In this document: positions 35,956 to 45,538 of the stretch, piece after piece
How the letters are laid out: every line of letters begins with the position of its first letter
Position numbering within the stretch: position 1 is the first letter of the stretch
Assembly (NCBI RefSeq): GCF_000330885.1
Contig: NC_020061.1
Coordinates: 124,001 to 188,000 of the forward strand
DNA: 64,000 nucleotides
Direction: 5' to 3'
DNA from: Rhizobium tropici CIAT 899
GTDB lineage: Bacteria; Pseudomonadota; Alphaproteobacteria; Rhizobiales; Rhizobiaceae
The notes under the pieces: generated by a model
The model's input: only the letters and a program-made list of their open reading frames with translations
Databases searched by the model: none
What the model was told of the DNA's origin: nothing
Position numbers and translations under genes: made by a program

Positions 35956-38219
35956 GTCCGGTGCTCCCAGTTCTGGGCGCAGTCGTGTTTGATGACGTGC
36001 CGTGCAAAGGCGGCCTGACCGAGCGCTATACCCCCGTCATTGGGCGGGATCTGGTGCGGCAGGTAGGGCTCGAGGCCATGGTCGCGCAAGGCGCTGGAAA
36101 GACCTTCGGCCAGAATGCGGTTTGTGATGCAGCCGCCGCCGAGCATGATCGCTCGCGTGCCAGCCTGCGATGCACCAAGGGAAGCCCAATCGGCGAGGCC
36201 GCTGATCAGCGTGCCGTGGAATAGGTCTGCGGCCTTTCGGCGGCCAAGCTGCCGCTCCGCCAGATGGATGATGAGGGGTCGGAAATCAAGCAGGCCATCG
36301 GCGAGACTGTAGCCCCCGGCAAGACATTGGGGATCATCGACGAGTGCTTCGAGTTCCATTGCTGCCTGCCCCTCGTAGCTCTGGACGAGGCGGACGCCCG
36401 CTATCGCAGCCACTGCATCGAATAGCCGCCCCAAGCTGGACGTATCGGCTGATTGCAAGCCGCGGGAAAACATCGCATCAAGTTGCGCGACACCAGGATG
36501 TCCGGGCCAAAGCGTGGCCGCAAGGTCGCGCCGGCCGGCGGCCTGAAGAGCGGCAATTCCCATGCGCCAGGGCTCCCGCGCGACCCGGCCGGCGCCTGGC
36601 GCCGGCAAGGGCAGAAGCGAAGAGAGCCGTCGCCAGCGAGGACCGTTGACGACCAGCATTTCGCCTCCCCAACTACTGCCATCGACGCCATAGCCGTGGC
36701 CGTCGAGTGCAAGCCCGAGGACCGGCCCGCCGGCATGATGTTCCGCCGCCACGGCCGCGACATGGGCGAGGTGATGTTGCACCGGCAGAAGCGGCAAATC
36801 CAAATGTTCCGCGATCCGCGCTGAACGAAAATCCGGATGCAGATCGCAGGCAGCAAATTCGGGCCTGACATCAAGGATAGAGCAGAGATGCTCGAGGGCT
36901 TCCCGCTGGAATCTGATCGCTTTGACATTGTCGAGACCGCCGATGTGCTGCGACAGGAACGCTTCCCGGCCCCGTGTCACGCAGATCGCGTTTTTGAAGT
37001 CCGCGCCGGTGGCAATCACGCATGGGCCGTCCTCGCCAAGATCGACCGGCTCCGGGACAAAACCCCGGGCGCGCCTCAGAAAGCTCGGCGCGCCGTCAAT
37101 TACCTGCATGACGGAATCGTCAGCGCGAATGGCAATGTCACGGTCATGTGTGACGATCAGGTCGGCAACCCCGGGAAGCCGATGCATGGCATCGTCATTA
37201 TCTGATACGAGCGGTTCACCCTCCGGATTGGCGCTGGTCGCAATCAGAGCGGCGGGAGCGCCGGCCGCTTCTGCTGCAAACGCGGCAAACAACAGGTGGT
37301 GCACCGGCGCATGGGCGAGCAGCAGGCCGATCCGACTGAGGCCGGGAGCGATGAGCTTGGAAAGGTGATCACGCGCCTCGATAAGGACGATCGGGGCGGC
37401 GGTCGAGGCGAGCAAATCCTCTTGCGCCCGCGAGGGCCTGGCAAGTATTCGGGCTGTCTCAATGTCCGGCACCATGATCGCGAACGGCTTCTCGTCGCGC
37501 ATTTTGCGTCGTCGGAGACGATCAATCGCCGTATCATTGCGTGCGTCGCAGAAGAGCTGGAAGCCGCCGACGCCCTTGATCGCAATGATCTGGCCATTCA
37601 TGAGCCGCGCGGAGACCTCCGCGATAGGATGGCTAAGCTGTGGGCCGCAAGCCGGGCAGGCGAGGGGCTCACTATGGAACCGCCGGCTTTCGGGGTTGGC
37701 ATAGTCTGCGCCGCAGGCGCTGCACATCGGGAACGCAGCCATCGAGGTCCGGCCGCGATCATAGGGGAGCGCACGGGTGATGGTGAAGCGCGGGCCACAA
37801 TGAGTGCAGTTGACAAAAGGATAACCGAAAAAGCGGTTGTCCGGATCATTCAGTTCGTGCCGGCATTCGACGCAGGTGGCAGCGTCGGCGCCAATGCGCG
37901 TGGCGCCACGGCCGCCGACGCTTTCGAGGATTTCGAACGTTTCGTCGCCGGCCGGCTCCAGTTCCAGCTTATCGACGGTATCGACGCGGGCAAGCGGCGG
38001 CGCCTCCTTCCAGACGCGTTCCGCAAAGCAGTCGACAGCGGTGCCCTCGACCTCGATCAGCACGCCGGCGCTGTCGTTGAGCACGAAGCCGGTAAGCTGC
38101 ATCATTCTCGCAAGCCTATAGACGAACGGCCGGAATCCCACCCCTTGCACGGCACCGCGCACACGCACTCGCAACCGCCGGACACGATCTTCCGCCATGG
38201 ATGCCAAGGTGCTCACCAT
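35946..38219 (-). CDS. hypF: HypF, carbamoyltransferase for cyanide ligand synthesis
   Basis: The 757-residue, full-length protein has an acylphosphatase domain (VRGAVQGVGFRPFVYRLA), two zinc-finger-like blocks (CVECRHEL/CTHCGPRF and CSACGADY/CPACGPQL), a YrdC-like domain (AIKGVGGFQLFCDA) and a Kae1-like carbamoyl-transfer domain (VQHHLAHVAAVAAEHH, ALDGHGYG). It moves the carbamoyl group from carbamoyl phosphate to the HypE cysteine. It starts 3 bases after hypB. An ATG seven codons in is an alternative start. Confidence 0.96.
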   Translation of the reverse strand: MVSTLASMAEDRVRRLRVRVRGAVQGVGFRPFVYRLARMMQLTGFVLNDSAGVLIEVEGTAVDCFAERVWKEAPPLARVDTVDKLELEPAGDETFEILESVGGRGATRIGADAATCVECRHELNDPDNRFFGYPFVNCTHCGPRFTITRALPYDRGRTSMAAFPMCSACGADYANPESRRFHSEPLACPACGPQLSHPIAEVSARLMNGQIIAIKGVGGFQLFCDARNDTAIDRLRRRKMRDEKPFAIMVPDIETARILARPSRAQEDLLASTAAPIVLIEARDHLSKLIAPGLSRIGLLLAHAPVHHLLFAAFAAEAAGAPAALIATSANPEGEPLVSDNDDAMHRLPGVADLIVTHDRDIAIRADDSVMQVIDGAPSFLRRARGFVPEPVDLGEDGPCVIATGADFKNAICVTRGREAFLSQHIGGLDNVKAIRFQREALEHLCSILDVRPEFAACDLHPDFRSARIAEHLDLPLLPVQHHLAHVAAVAAEHHAGGPVLGLALDGHGYGVDGSSWGGEMLVVNGPRWRRLSSLLPLPAPGAGRVAREPWRMGIAALQAAGRRDLAATLWPGHPGVAQLDAMFSRGLQSADTSSLGRLFDAVAAIAGVRLVQSYEGQAAMELEALVDDPQCLAGGYSLADGLLDFRPLIIHLAERQLGRRKAADLFHGTLISGLADWASLGASQAGTRAIMLGGGCITNRILAEGLSSALRDHGLEPYLPHQIPPNDGGIALGQAAFARHVIKHDCAQNWEHRTCA

Positions 38220-38221
38220 CG

Positions 38222-39091
38222 TCAGACTACCTGCGAAGCTTTCGCGATCCGGGCCGCCTCAGCCTCCAGCCAGAAATAGAACGCTTCCATGCCGTCGCCG
38301 CTGCGCGCAGAAACCGTGAGAGTGCGAAGGCGTGGATTGACGCGCAGCGCATTAGCGATGCAGCGCCCGACATCGAAGTCGAGATGCGGTAGCAGGTCGG
38401 ACTTGTTGAGAATCATCAGGTCGGCGGCCGCGAACATGTCGGGATATTTGAGCGGCTTGTCCTCGCCCTCGGTAACCGAAAGCACCACGACCTTATGGGC
38501 CTCGCCGAGATCGAAAGCGGAGGGACAGACAAGATTGCCGACATTTTCGATGAACAAGACTGAACCGGGCTCGGGCGCCAGGTCCTCGACCGCGTGGCCG
38601 ACCATGTGGGCGTCGAGGTGACAGCCCTTGCCGGTGTTGATCTGGATTGCGGAAACACCGGTCTTGCGGATGCGTGCGGCATCGTTGGAGGTCTCCTGGT
38701 CGCCTTCAATCACGCTGATCGACATTCGGTCCTTGAGGTCGTGAATGGCGCGCACCAGAAAGCTGGTCTTTCCCGACCCGGGGCTTGAAACGAAATTCAG
38801 CGCAAAGATGCTGTCACGAACGAACCGAGCCCGGTTTTCGGCAGCATAGGCATTGTTTTTGGACAGGATGTCCTTTTCGATCTGGACGATGCGCTCCGGG
38901 TTCATGCCCGGGACATGCACGCCGGCAATCCGTTGATGATGTTGGAGCGCACCGTGTTCCGCGTAGTGACGATCATGAGGATGTCCATGATCGTGCAGGT
39001 GACCGCGATGATGATCATGGTCGCCTTGCGCGCCTGTCTTGCTCTTGCCATCTTCCAATGTTGCCATCTCGCAGCCGCATACCGTGCACAT
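38222..39091 (-). CDS. hypB: HypB, nickel-binding GTPase
   Basis: The 289-residue protein opens with MCTVCGCEM, a high-affinity nickel site, then a His-rich stretch ([20 protein letters not shown]) for nickel storage, and a G domain with P-loop [10 protein letters not shown] and NKSD. It delivers nickel to the hydrogenase large subunit together with HypA. Start and stop touch hypA and hypF closely. Confidence 0.96.
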   Translation of the reverse strand: MCTVCGCEMATLEDGKSKTGAQGDHDHHRGHLHDHGHPHDRHYAEHGALQHHQRIAGVHVPGMNPERIVQIEKDILSKNNAYAAENRARFVRDSIFALNFVSSPGSGKTSFLVRAIHDLKDRMSISVIEGDQETSNDAARIRKTGVSAIQINTGKGCHLDAHMVGHAVEDLAPEPGSVLFIENVGNLVCPSAFDLGEAHKVVVLSVTEGEDKPLKYPDMFAAADLMILNKSDLLPHLDFDVGRCIANALRVNPRLRTLTVSARSGDGMEAFYFWLEAEAARIAKASQVV

Positions 39092-39432
39092 CAGATCACC
39101 TCCATGTCCTTGATCCTCAATTCATCGCCCGCCGTCGCCTGCACCTGATACCGCCCACAATCCGGGCAGGCGCCAAATCGCTCATCGAGGGGCACCGTCT
39201 TCCCACAATCGAGGCACCAGCCCTCGCCGGCGATGCGGTTGATTTCGAGTGCGGCATGTTCGGCAATCGTCCCACGCCGCACAGCTTCGTAGCAGAACAG
39301 GAGCGAATCCGGATTGATATGGCTCAAGACACCGACATCGAGGCGGATCGATTTGACTGCGCTCGCACCATTTAGCTGCGCCATCTCGCAGACGATGGCG
39401 ATCACACTCTCCATCAACGACATTTCATGCAT
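39091..39432 (-). CDS. hypA: HypA, nickel metallochaperone
   Basis: The start at [14 protein letters not shown] is fixed by the nickel-binding Met-His-Glu N-terminus, giving 113 residues. The structural zinc site is CLDCGKTV with CPDCGRYQ. It inserts nickel with HypB. It overlaps hupK by 8 bases. Confidence 0.95.
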   Translation of the reverse strand: MHEMSLMESVIAIVCEMAQLNGASAVKSIRLDVGVLSHINPDSLLFCYEAVRRGTIAEHAALEINRIAGEGWCLDCGKTVPLDERFGACPDCGRYQVQATAGDELRIKDMEVI

Positions 39433-40534
39433 GCGCGGCATCGCGAACGTTAAGCTTGAACTCGACGCAGGGATCGAACAGAGCCGCGAGGCGATAAACT
39501 GACCGGGCTGCTGATTCATGAGCACCGATCCGCGATGACAGTAGGGTTTTGACAAATGGACCGGCCGGATGAAAATTCCATTCGGTCGGGGCCAGTATCC
39601 GGTAGGCGCAAAGTTTCCCGTTCGCGTCGATCTCGGCCTGATGATAAAGTCTGCCACGCCCACATTCCACCACGCCAAAGCCGCCGTCGCCGGGCACCGA
39701 ACCACCGGCCATCAGTTCGGAAGGATCATTCTGGCCCTTGGCAAGATGCGCGAGTTGCTTCAAGCAAAGGCCAACGTCGCCTATGCGTGCCATGAAGCGT
39801 TGCCTAAGGTGCGGATCGTCTGGCCTGCTGGTGTCGCAATGCCGGGCATAAGCACCGGTTTCGACGACCCGACCGGCAAGATGCGGCAAGGCGCAGTAGT
39901 GCGCATCTTTGCAAAGATGGGCAATAACTTCGGCATCATCGGCGGCACTCAGCGGATCAGGGCGCCGGCCTGAAAAAGTTCGGTCGTCCTTGATATCTCG
40001 AAAAATCGCCGCGCAAGCCGTGCCATCCGGCGACAATCCGTCGTCTTTCGAGATGCCGAGCCCCTCTGCTGCATCGGCAAGCCGCCGCGCGTTGGCAGCC
40101 AGGGCACTATGGTTCACTTTTTTCTCTCGCGATTGGCCGATGATTGCCTGCGACGCGGCCAGGGCGCCGCGCAGATATTGGCCCGCGTCAGCCACCAGAC
40201 GTAACGATATTGATGAGGGCCAGTGCAAAATCAGCGCCCTCAAAGTTTCGAATATCCGTTCGGCAAGCAATCCGGCCACCGCCGCGAGCTGCTCCTCGAT
40301 GGGCATCGGTAGGCCGGCTGCATTCAGGATGGCAAGGCGCGCCGCCACCGATTGCGAATAGCCACAGAGCGAAAAAACCCATCCGACAAGCATGGGCGCC
40401 TCTTCCGGTCGATGGCCAATGAACATGCGTGCCAATTCTTGCGGGCGGTTGACCCTCACGTCCACGAAACAGGCAAGCGCTTGCGACACCGTCACATCGA
40501 TCCGGATCGAGCCGGCGCTAAGGAGATAGGTCAT
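39425..40534 (-). CDS. hupK: HupK, hydrogenase assembly protein
   Basis: The start at MTYLLSAGSIRI gives 369 residues. HupK is distantly related to the hydrogenase large subunit and is thought to act as a scaffold for active-site assembly. Conserved-looking pieces are GRGRLYHQAEI and ILAPTEWNFHPAGPF, and the C-terminal LFDPCVEFKL mimics the large-subunit DPC motif. The gene appears intact and overlaps the hupI/J relic by 4 bases. Confidence 0.9.
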   Translation of the reverse strand: MTYLLSAGSIRIDVTVSQALACFVDVRVNRPQELARMFIGHRPEEAPMLVGWVFSLCGYSQSVAARLAILNAAGLPMPIEEQLAAVAGLLAERIFETLRALILHWPSSISLRLVADAGQYLRGALAASQAIIGQSREKKVNHSALAANARRLADAAEGLGISKDDGLSPDGTACAAIFRDIKDDRTFSGRRPDPLSAADDAEVIAHLCKDAHYCALPHLAGRVVETGAYARHCDTSRPDDPHLRQRFMARIGDVGLCLKQLAHLAKGQNDPSELMAGGSVPGDGGFGVVECGRGRLYHQAEIDANGKLCAYRILAPTEWNFHPAGPFVKTLLSSRIGAHESAARSVYRLAALFDPCVEFKLNVRDAAHA

Positions 40535-40965
40535 GCAACAAGCTCCCGAAGCGCTCGGAAAACCCTCCAACGCAGATCACGGCGCATGGGGCTGGCGGTT
40601 GGATGGGATGGCGGCGCGAGCGCAACGATGTTGAAAAATGCGCGCATCGCCTTCAACACCGTCCCCATCGTTTCAAACTCAAAGGCCATGAAAAACAGCA
40701 AGCAGGAATCAAAACCGCCAGTCGTCTCGGATTTTTGCCGGCGATGAATTCGATCACGCCTGCCCGCACATTCCGAGTCGTGCCTACAGCAGCCAAAATC
40801 ATGAACCGTGGCGTCGCGACGATGCGGTCGTTCGCCCGCCGAATGCCAGCAAGCTCGTTTCCGAAGCGCCTTTCGCGGGCGCATAGACGTCCAGCATGTG
40901 CCGCCTTTCACCCTATCCTTATCCGAAACGGTCACATGCGTGACGAGATTCTCGAAGCTGATCAT
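40531..40965 (-). pseudogene. Fused relic of hupI (rubredoxin) and hupJ (HybE-type chaperone)
   Basis: The 5' end reads MISFENLVTHVTVSD and then VKGGTCW, the start of rubredoxin HupI, but the first metal cysteine is Gly. The frame then breaks (DVYAPAKGASE in the next frame) and the second CPNC site is gone. Further on, two frames give TPRFMILAAVG, AGVIEFIAGKNP and TGGFDSCLLFFMAFEFETM, the core of HupJ. A deletion and frameshifts thus merged the two genes. Both normally aid hydrogenase assembly in the presence of oxygen. Confidence 0.8.
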
Positions 40966-41708
40966 TTGAAATAAGCCTCCTCGACATCACGCAGGCGCGC
41001 GGCGGAGTCGCGGAAATCCTCTTCAGTCGCGAGGGCGAGGGATGGGATGTCGACGATTTGCAGCATGTCGAGGACGATCTCATCCATGTTGTCGTAAAAC
41101 TGTACGGACCAAACGTTTCGGGCCCCTGCTGCCGTCACGCGACAGGTGCGGTAGCCGCGTGATGTCAGTTGTACGGGACCGGCTCCGAGCGTGACCTGCA
41201 GGAAATTCACATCCTCGATGCTCATCGGAAACAACGACAAAATGATAGCGTGCGCAGGATCGCCATCCCGGTACTGGACAATGCGGTCACCGATCTCGGT
41301 CAGCACCGGCATGACGTTCATAGCGCCAGGCGGCGCAGGTCCATGTGAGACCAAGGCCGGCAGCGCCGTGCAGGCCCTCCGCACCGTCATAGGAATCGGG
41401 CCGACCTCGATATATTCCGCAATGAGGTCGCCGGCGGGGTCGGTAAAGCGCATATGCCAGACGCCGGCCATAACCGCTTCCTTGAACTGCGCCAGGACCC
41501 CGGAGGGCAGCGCCGCTACCCCGCAAACCTCGCCCTTGCCGAGCGTCTGCGTGACCAATTTCTTGTCATCGTCGTCGAATTCGAAAATGTCGAATAGCTG
41601 CCCCGGCTGGCCGGCTTTTTGCACCGCAAGCGTTGCAGCAATGTCGGATATGAGCATTGCGGCTCGGCAGCTTCGGCCGTTTAGGGAGCCAACTGGGTAG
41701 GCTGGCAT
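40962..41708 (-). CDS. hupH: HupH, hydrogenase assembly protein (short N-terminus)
   Basis: The ATG at 41708 behind GGAG gives 248 residues, against about 280 in well-known HupH proteins. The match begins near LFDIFEFDDDDKKLV and stays strong through GEVCGVAALPSG, AMNVMPVLTEI and RDVEEAYF. The N-terminal 40 or so residues do not resemble HupH, so the 5' end was probably lost with hupG. HupH is needed for maturation of the small subunit. Confidence 0.88.
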   Translation of the reverse strand: MPAYPVGSLNGRSCRAAMLISDIAATLAVQKAGQPGQLFDIFEFDDDDKKLVTQTLGKGEVCGVAALPSGVLAQFKEAVMAGVWHMRFTDPAGDLIAEYIEVGPIPMTVRRACTALPALVSHGPAPPGAMNVMPVLTEIGDRIVQYRDGDPAHAIILSLFPMSIEDVNFLQVTLGAGPVQLTSRGYRTCRVTAAGARNVWSVQFYDNMDEIVLDMLQIVDIPSLALATEEDFRDSAARLRDVEEAYFK

Positions 41709-41983
41709 TGTCTGCTCCAAATCAGCGTGTAATTCATTCTCGCACTTGGGATCTGCAAGCGGCGTACCAGTTGCTGAGAAAGATGGGTCGTATTGATCTG
41801 AAGGAAAATTCCGGTCGCGGTCTTATGCGGATGCGCACACGCGGCCCCGATGCTGAGGCAGCGCGTTACGCTTCGCAATATTCAGCAATCCGCCCGCAGC
41901 CAGCAGGATCGATCTCGTCCGTCTCCGGCTGCCCTTGGACAGTCCACATGAACATGTGGCCGACAAGGAAGAGGAGATTGCGT
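41709..41983. other. Unassigned gap where hupG is expected
   Basis: In the usual rhizobial order hupF is followed by hupG. Here 275 bases separate hupF from hupH, and no thioredoxin-like HupG sequence is recognisable. A plus-strand frame reads TWDLQAAYQLLRKMGRIDLK, which looks coding but matches nothing I know. The gap probably marks a deletion with foreign or scrambled sequence. Confidence 0.5.
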
Positions 41984-42298
41984 TCAGTTGAGAAATACGA
42001 ACTGCCAGTTTTCCCGCAAATGCAACGGTAATTCCGGCTCGCGGGAGATAAGATCGGCAAATAGCGTTTCGAATGACCGTCCTTCGACCGCTTCAGCAAG
42101 ACCGGCCAACGCATCGTCGATCTTGTGTGCTTCGTCGGCATCGAGCACCCGGATCGCAGATCCTAGATGAGTAAGAACGTACGTCCCAACCGGTTGCGGG
42201 CCGACCAGCACCATCGAAATCGCAAAAACCGATCCGTGGCGCTCGCACTCCGCTGTAAATTCGCCACCAGTCACCTGCATCGGAATTCCTATGCACAC
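41984..42298 (-). CDS. hupF: HupF, HypC-like hydrogenase chaperone
   Basis: A GTG start gives VCIGIPMQVTGG, matching the HupF/HypC N-terminus with its essential cysteine, and a 104-residue product ending near LFADLISREPELPLHL. HupF stabilises the immature large subunit, especially under oxygen. Length and motifs are normal. The 141 bases before it, where hupE sits in Rhizobium leguminosarum, show no HupE sequence. Confidence 0.9.
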   Translation of the reverse strand: MCIGIPMQVTGGEFTAECERHGSVFAISMVLVGPQPVGTYVLTHLGSAIRVLDADEAHKIDDALAGLAEAVEGRSFETLFADLISREPELPLHLRENWQFVFLN

Positions 42299-42439
42299 AA
42301 TCAGCCCCTCGATCTGCCTGGGTTCATGATATTGGGAACCGGAAGGGTTCTCGCGCGGGTCCTTGGGTTTTGGATGCAGCCGGCGAACAGGAACGCAACC
42401 GACGACTGCCTCGGTTGCATCGGAACCCCCCTGAACCAC

Positions 42440-43021
42440 TCAATTCGCCCGGTCCGCTCGCCGCTCGTAATGTGCAAAATCGATGTCGTTGGCGAGGAGA
42501 GCGGGCGCGGCGGTGCGGCGCGAACTGATGGCGACGCCCCATCGCTCCAGGATGCCGGCGGCTACCATTACGGCGGCCGGGATTACGGATTTGACGGGCT
42601 CAGTCACCGGTCCGCCCCAGCTATCGAGGTCCACCGGTTGGCAGCCGATCAGTGCGAGTCTTGCGGGATAGCGATCGAGAAGGTCGGCAGCGCTCAGAAC
42701 TTCCTGGAAGCCTGTCTGGTGCAGGCTCATCTTTTTGGCGCCGGTGAATTTCGGCACGTCGTCATTCTCGACGATCTTCAGCGTGCCGGGCGCGAGACCG
42801 AAGTCGACCGCGTCGAATACAATCAGATGATCGGCTTCGGTGACATATTGCACGAGATAAAGGCCCTGGGTGCCGCCGTCGAGCACGGTGACGTTGGTCG
42901 GCACCGCATAGGCCTGGTGGAAGGCTTCGACAGCGCGGACGCCAAAACCCTCGTCCGCCCAGAGAATATTGCCAATGCCGAGCACCAAAACGTTCGGTTT
43001 GCGAGAGTTCGCTTCGTCCAT
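42440..43021 (-). CDS. hupD: HupD, hydrogenase-maturation endopeptidase
   Basis: The 193-residue nickel-dependent protease has NVLVLGIGNILWADEGFG with the metal-binding Glu, DGGTQGLYLVQYV, the Asp of VFDAVDFGL and the His of KMSLHQTGF. It removes the C-terminal tail of HupL after nickel insertion. It follows hupC by one base. Confidence 0.95.
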   Translation of the reverse strand: MDEANSRKPNVLVLGIGNILWADEGFGVRAVEAFHQAYAVPTNVTVLDGGTQGLYLVQYVTEADHLIVFDAVDFGLAPGTLKIVENDDVPKFTGAKKMSLHQTGFQEVLSAADLLDRYPARLALIGCQPVDLDSWGGPVTEPVKSVIPAAVMVAAGILERWGVAISSRRTAAPALLANDIDFAHYERRADRAN

Positions 43022-43022
43022 C

Positions 43023-43736
43023 CTAGTCCTCGTTGTGCTTGGACAGCCGCTCGCCCGAAATCATCGACGAAACGATGCTCTGGCGGCTGACGATGTCCTC
43101 GCGTACCGCGATATAGATATGGATCATCACGAAGATCAGGATCACCCACATTCCCAGATGATGAAGGGTATGAACGGACTGGCTGTTCGGCCAGATGAAG
43201 AATACCCGACCAAACAGCCTGTATGCCCAGCTGTCGTGGCCGACGCTTTCGCCATAGAGCGCAAATCCGGTGATCACCATGAATGTCAGCGGCAGCGTGA
43301 ACGTCACGAACATGACGAATTGCGACAGCGGATTGTGGCCAGCATATTTCAACGCGCGTCCAGTAAGGAATGTGTAAACGCGCACCTCGTGCAGCCATTC
43401 GCTCCAGAACCGTCCGCTCCAGAAGGGAACGTAGAAGATTTGGCGTGCATGCACGTTGCCGACGAAGACCCAGTAGATTCTGAGGATCAGGGCCACGGCC
43501 AGGATCTGCCCGGCGGCGAAATGGACAAAACGGATATAGCCCATCAGGAAATTGGCGCTCGCCTCGCCGGGTGCCGCCGCCAATGGGCTGCCGATGAAAT
43601 AACCCGTCAGCGCCAGCGCCAGGATGGAGAAAGCGTTTATCCAGTGCCAGAGGCGAACGGGCGCCTCGTAGGCATACACGTTTTCGCGCTCGCTGGCGCG
43701 TTCGTCATCGGCGTTTGAGATAGCAGAGATGCTCAT
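43023..43736 (-). CDS. hupC: HupC, b-type cytochrome membrane anchor of the hydrogenase
   Basis: The start at MSISAISNADDER behind GAGGA gives 237 residues with four membrane spans and heme-ligating histidines in RLWHWINAFSIL, YIRFVHFAAGQI and HTLHHLGMWVI. It passes electrons from HupSL to the quinone pool. It is intact. Confidence 0.94.
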   Translation of the reverse strand: MSISAISNADDERASERENVYAYEAPVRLWHWINAFSILALALTGYFIGSPLAAAPGEASANFLMGYIRFVHFAAGQILAVALILRIYWVFVGNVHARQIFYVPFWSGRFWSEWLHEVRVYTFLTGRALKYAGHNPLSQFVMFVTFTLPLTFMVITGFALYGESVGHDSWAYRLFGRVFFIWPNSQSVHTLHHLGMWVILIFVMIHIYIAVREDIVSRQSIVSSMISGERLSKHNED

Positions 43737-43747
43737 GATCGTCCTCC

Positions 43748-45538
43748 TCATCTGACTTGGACCTTGGCCATTTCCTGTCCGTCCGGGCTCATGATATGGG
43801 TGGAGCATGCAAGGCACGGATCGAAGGAATGGAGGGTTCGGAGGATTTCGAGCGGCTGCGACGGATCCGACATAGGCGTGTCAATCAGTGAGGCCTCGAA
43901 CGCGCCGATATTGCCGTGCGGATCGCGCGGACTACCGTTCCAGGTGGTCGGCACCACACATTGATAATTGTCGATCTTGCCCCCCTTGATCTTGATCCAG
44001 TGTGCGAGGGCGCCGCGCGGGGCCTCGGTGAAGCCGACGCCCTTGACCTCGCAAGGCCAAGTCTCCGGCTTCCATTTGTCGATGAAGGCGGTGGCGCTGT
44101 CGCCGGCCTTGATATTGGCGACCAGCTTGTTGTGGAAATAGCGCATCTGCCGGCCTGCCCAGACGGATTCGAGCGCGCGAGCGGCGGTACGCCCTAGTGT
44201 CGAAAATAACGCCGCGGTCGGCAGGCCGAGGTCCTTCAGGACCTTGTCGACGGGATCCTTGAATTCTGCCTTGCCCTGGGCGTAGCCCAAGACCCAACGG
44301 GAAAGCGGGCCGACTTCCATGGCGTGGCCGCGCCAGCGCGGCGCCTTGATCCAAGAATATTTTCCGCCTTCGTCCAGCTCTTGAATGTTGGTCTTGGTGC
44401 CCTTGGCATTCGGCCCAAGCTCGTAATGCGGCACGGTGACACCGTCCCAGGGATGCAAGCCCTTGGCCTCGTCCGGATATTCGTACCAGGAGTGACTGAC
44501 GAATTCCTGGATCTGCTCTGGATCGGAATGGTCGACTGGCAGGACTTCGTTGAAATTGCCATTAATGATCGCACCGCGCGGAAGCTTCAGGCTCGCCTCC
44601 GTGTAGTCATTTGCGTGTTCCGGCACGTCGCCATAGGCAAGCACGTTCTTGCCCGACAACCCGCCGCCGAACAGCCAATCCTTGTAGAAGGAACCGATCG
44701 CCATGATGTCCGGTAGGTATACCTTCTCGTTGAACTCGATCAGCTGGTCGATCACCGACGAAATTTGGTTTAACCGTTCCATTGTAATCGCGCCGACGGC
44801 TCCCGTGCCGTCGAGGTTGATCGGACAGGGCACTCCGCCGACCAGCCAATTCGGATGCGGATTTTTCCCGCCGAAGATCGTGTGGATCTTGACGATCTCC
44901 CTCTGGAAATCGAGGGCTTCGAGATAGTGTGCTACGGCCATCAGGTTCGCTTCAGGCGGCAGCTTATAGGATAGATTGCCCCAGTAGCCGTTCTTGAATG
45001 GACCAAGCTGGCCGGATTGGACGAACTTTCTCAGCCGTGTCTGGATGTCTTTGAAGTAGCCCGGCGAAGACAATGGCCAATCGGACACCGATTGGGCAAG
45101 CGCCGAGGTGGCCTTCACATCGGCCGTGAGGGCAGATATGACATCCACCCAGTCGAGCGCATGCAGGTGATAGAAATGCACGACGTGGTCATGAACCTGC
45201 AATGCCAGCTGCATGAGATTGCGGATCGAATTGGCGTTTTCCGGAATGGTTATGCCGAGCGCATTTTCAACCGCCCGCACCGATGTGAGCGCATGGGTTC
45301 CGGTGCAGACGCCGCAGATCCGTTCCGTGAAAGCCCAGGCATCGCGTGGATCGCGATTTTTGAGGATGACTTCAATGCCTCGCCACATTGTGCCGGTGGA
45401 AACGGCATTGCGGATGATATTGTCCTCGTCGACATTGACCTCGACCCGCATGTGGCCTTCGATGCGGGTTACAGGATCGACCACAAGACGCTTGCCGGAA
45501 TTGTCGAGCGTGAAGCCATCTGGCGTTTGGATGGTCAT
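43748..45538 (-). CDS. hupL: HupL, NiFe uptake hydrogenase large subunit
   Basis: The 596-residue protein has the N-terminal nickel motif [10 protein letters not shown] (Cys75, Cys78) and the C-terminal motif DPCLACSTH (Cys575, Cys578). HupD should cut after His581, releasing the 15-residue tail. It oxidises H2 on the periplasmic side with HupS. It overlaps hupS by 4 bases (ATGA). Confidence 0.97.
   Translation of the reverse strand: MTIQTPDGFTLDNSGKRLVVDPVTRIEGHMRVEVNVDEDNIIRNAVSTGTMWRGIEVILKNRDPRDAWAFTERICGVCTGTHALTSVRAVENALGITIPENANSIRNLMQLALQVHDHVVHFYHLHALDWVDVISALTADVKATSALAQSVSDWPLSSPGYFKDIQTRLRKFVQSGQLGPFKNGYWGNLSYKLPPEANLMAVAHYLEALDFQREIVKIHTIFGGKNPHPNWLVGGVPCPINLDGTGAVGAITMERLNQISSVIDQLIEFNEKVYLPDIMAIGSFYKDWLFGGGLSGKNVLAYGDVPEHANDYTEASLKLPRGAIINGNFNEVLPVDHSDPEQIQEFVSHSWYEYPDEAKGLHPWDGVTVPHYELGPNAKGTKTNIQELDEGGKYSWIKAPRWRGHAMEVGPLSRWVLGYAQGKAEFKDPVDKVLKDLGLPTAALFSTLGRTAARALESVWAGRQMRYFHNKLVANIKAGDSATAFIDKWKPETWPCEVKGVGFTEAPRGALAHWIKIKGGKIDNYQCVVPTTWNGSPRDPHGNIGAFEASLIDTPMSDPSQPLEILRTLHSFDPCLACSTHIMSPDGQEMAKVQVR

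Noticed and set aside
37296..38279. 327-codon plus-strand frame opposite hypF
   Set aside because: Antisense of hypF, with no ribosome site or recognisable domain.
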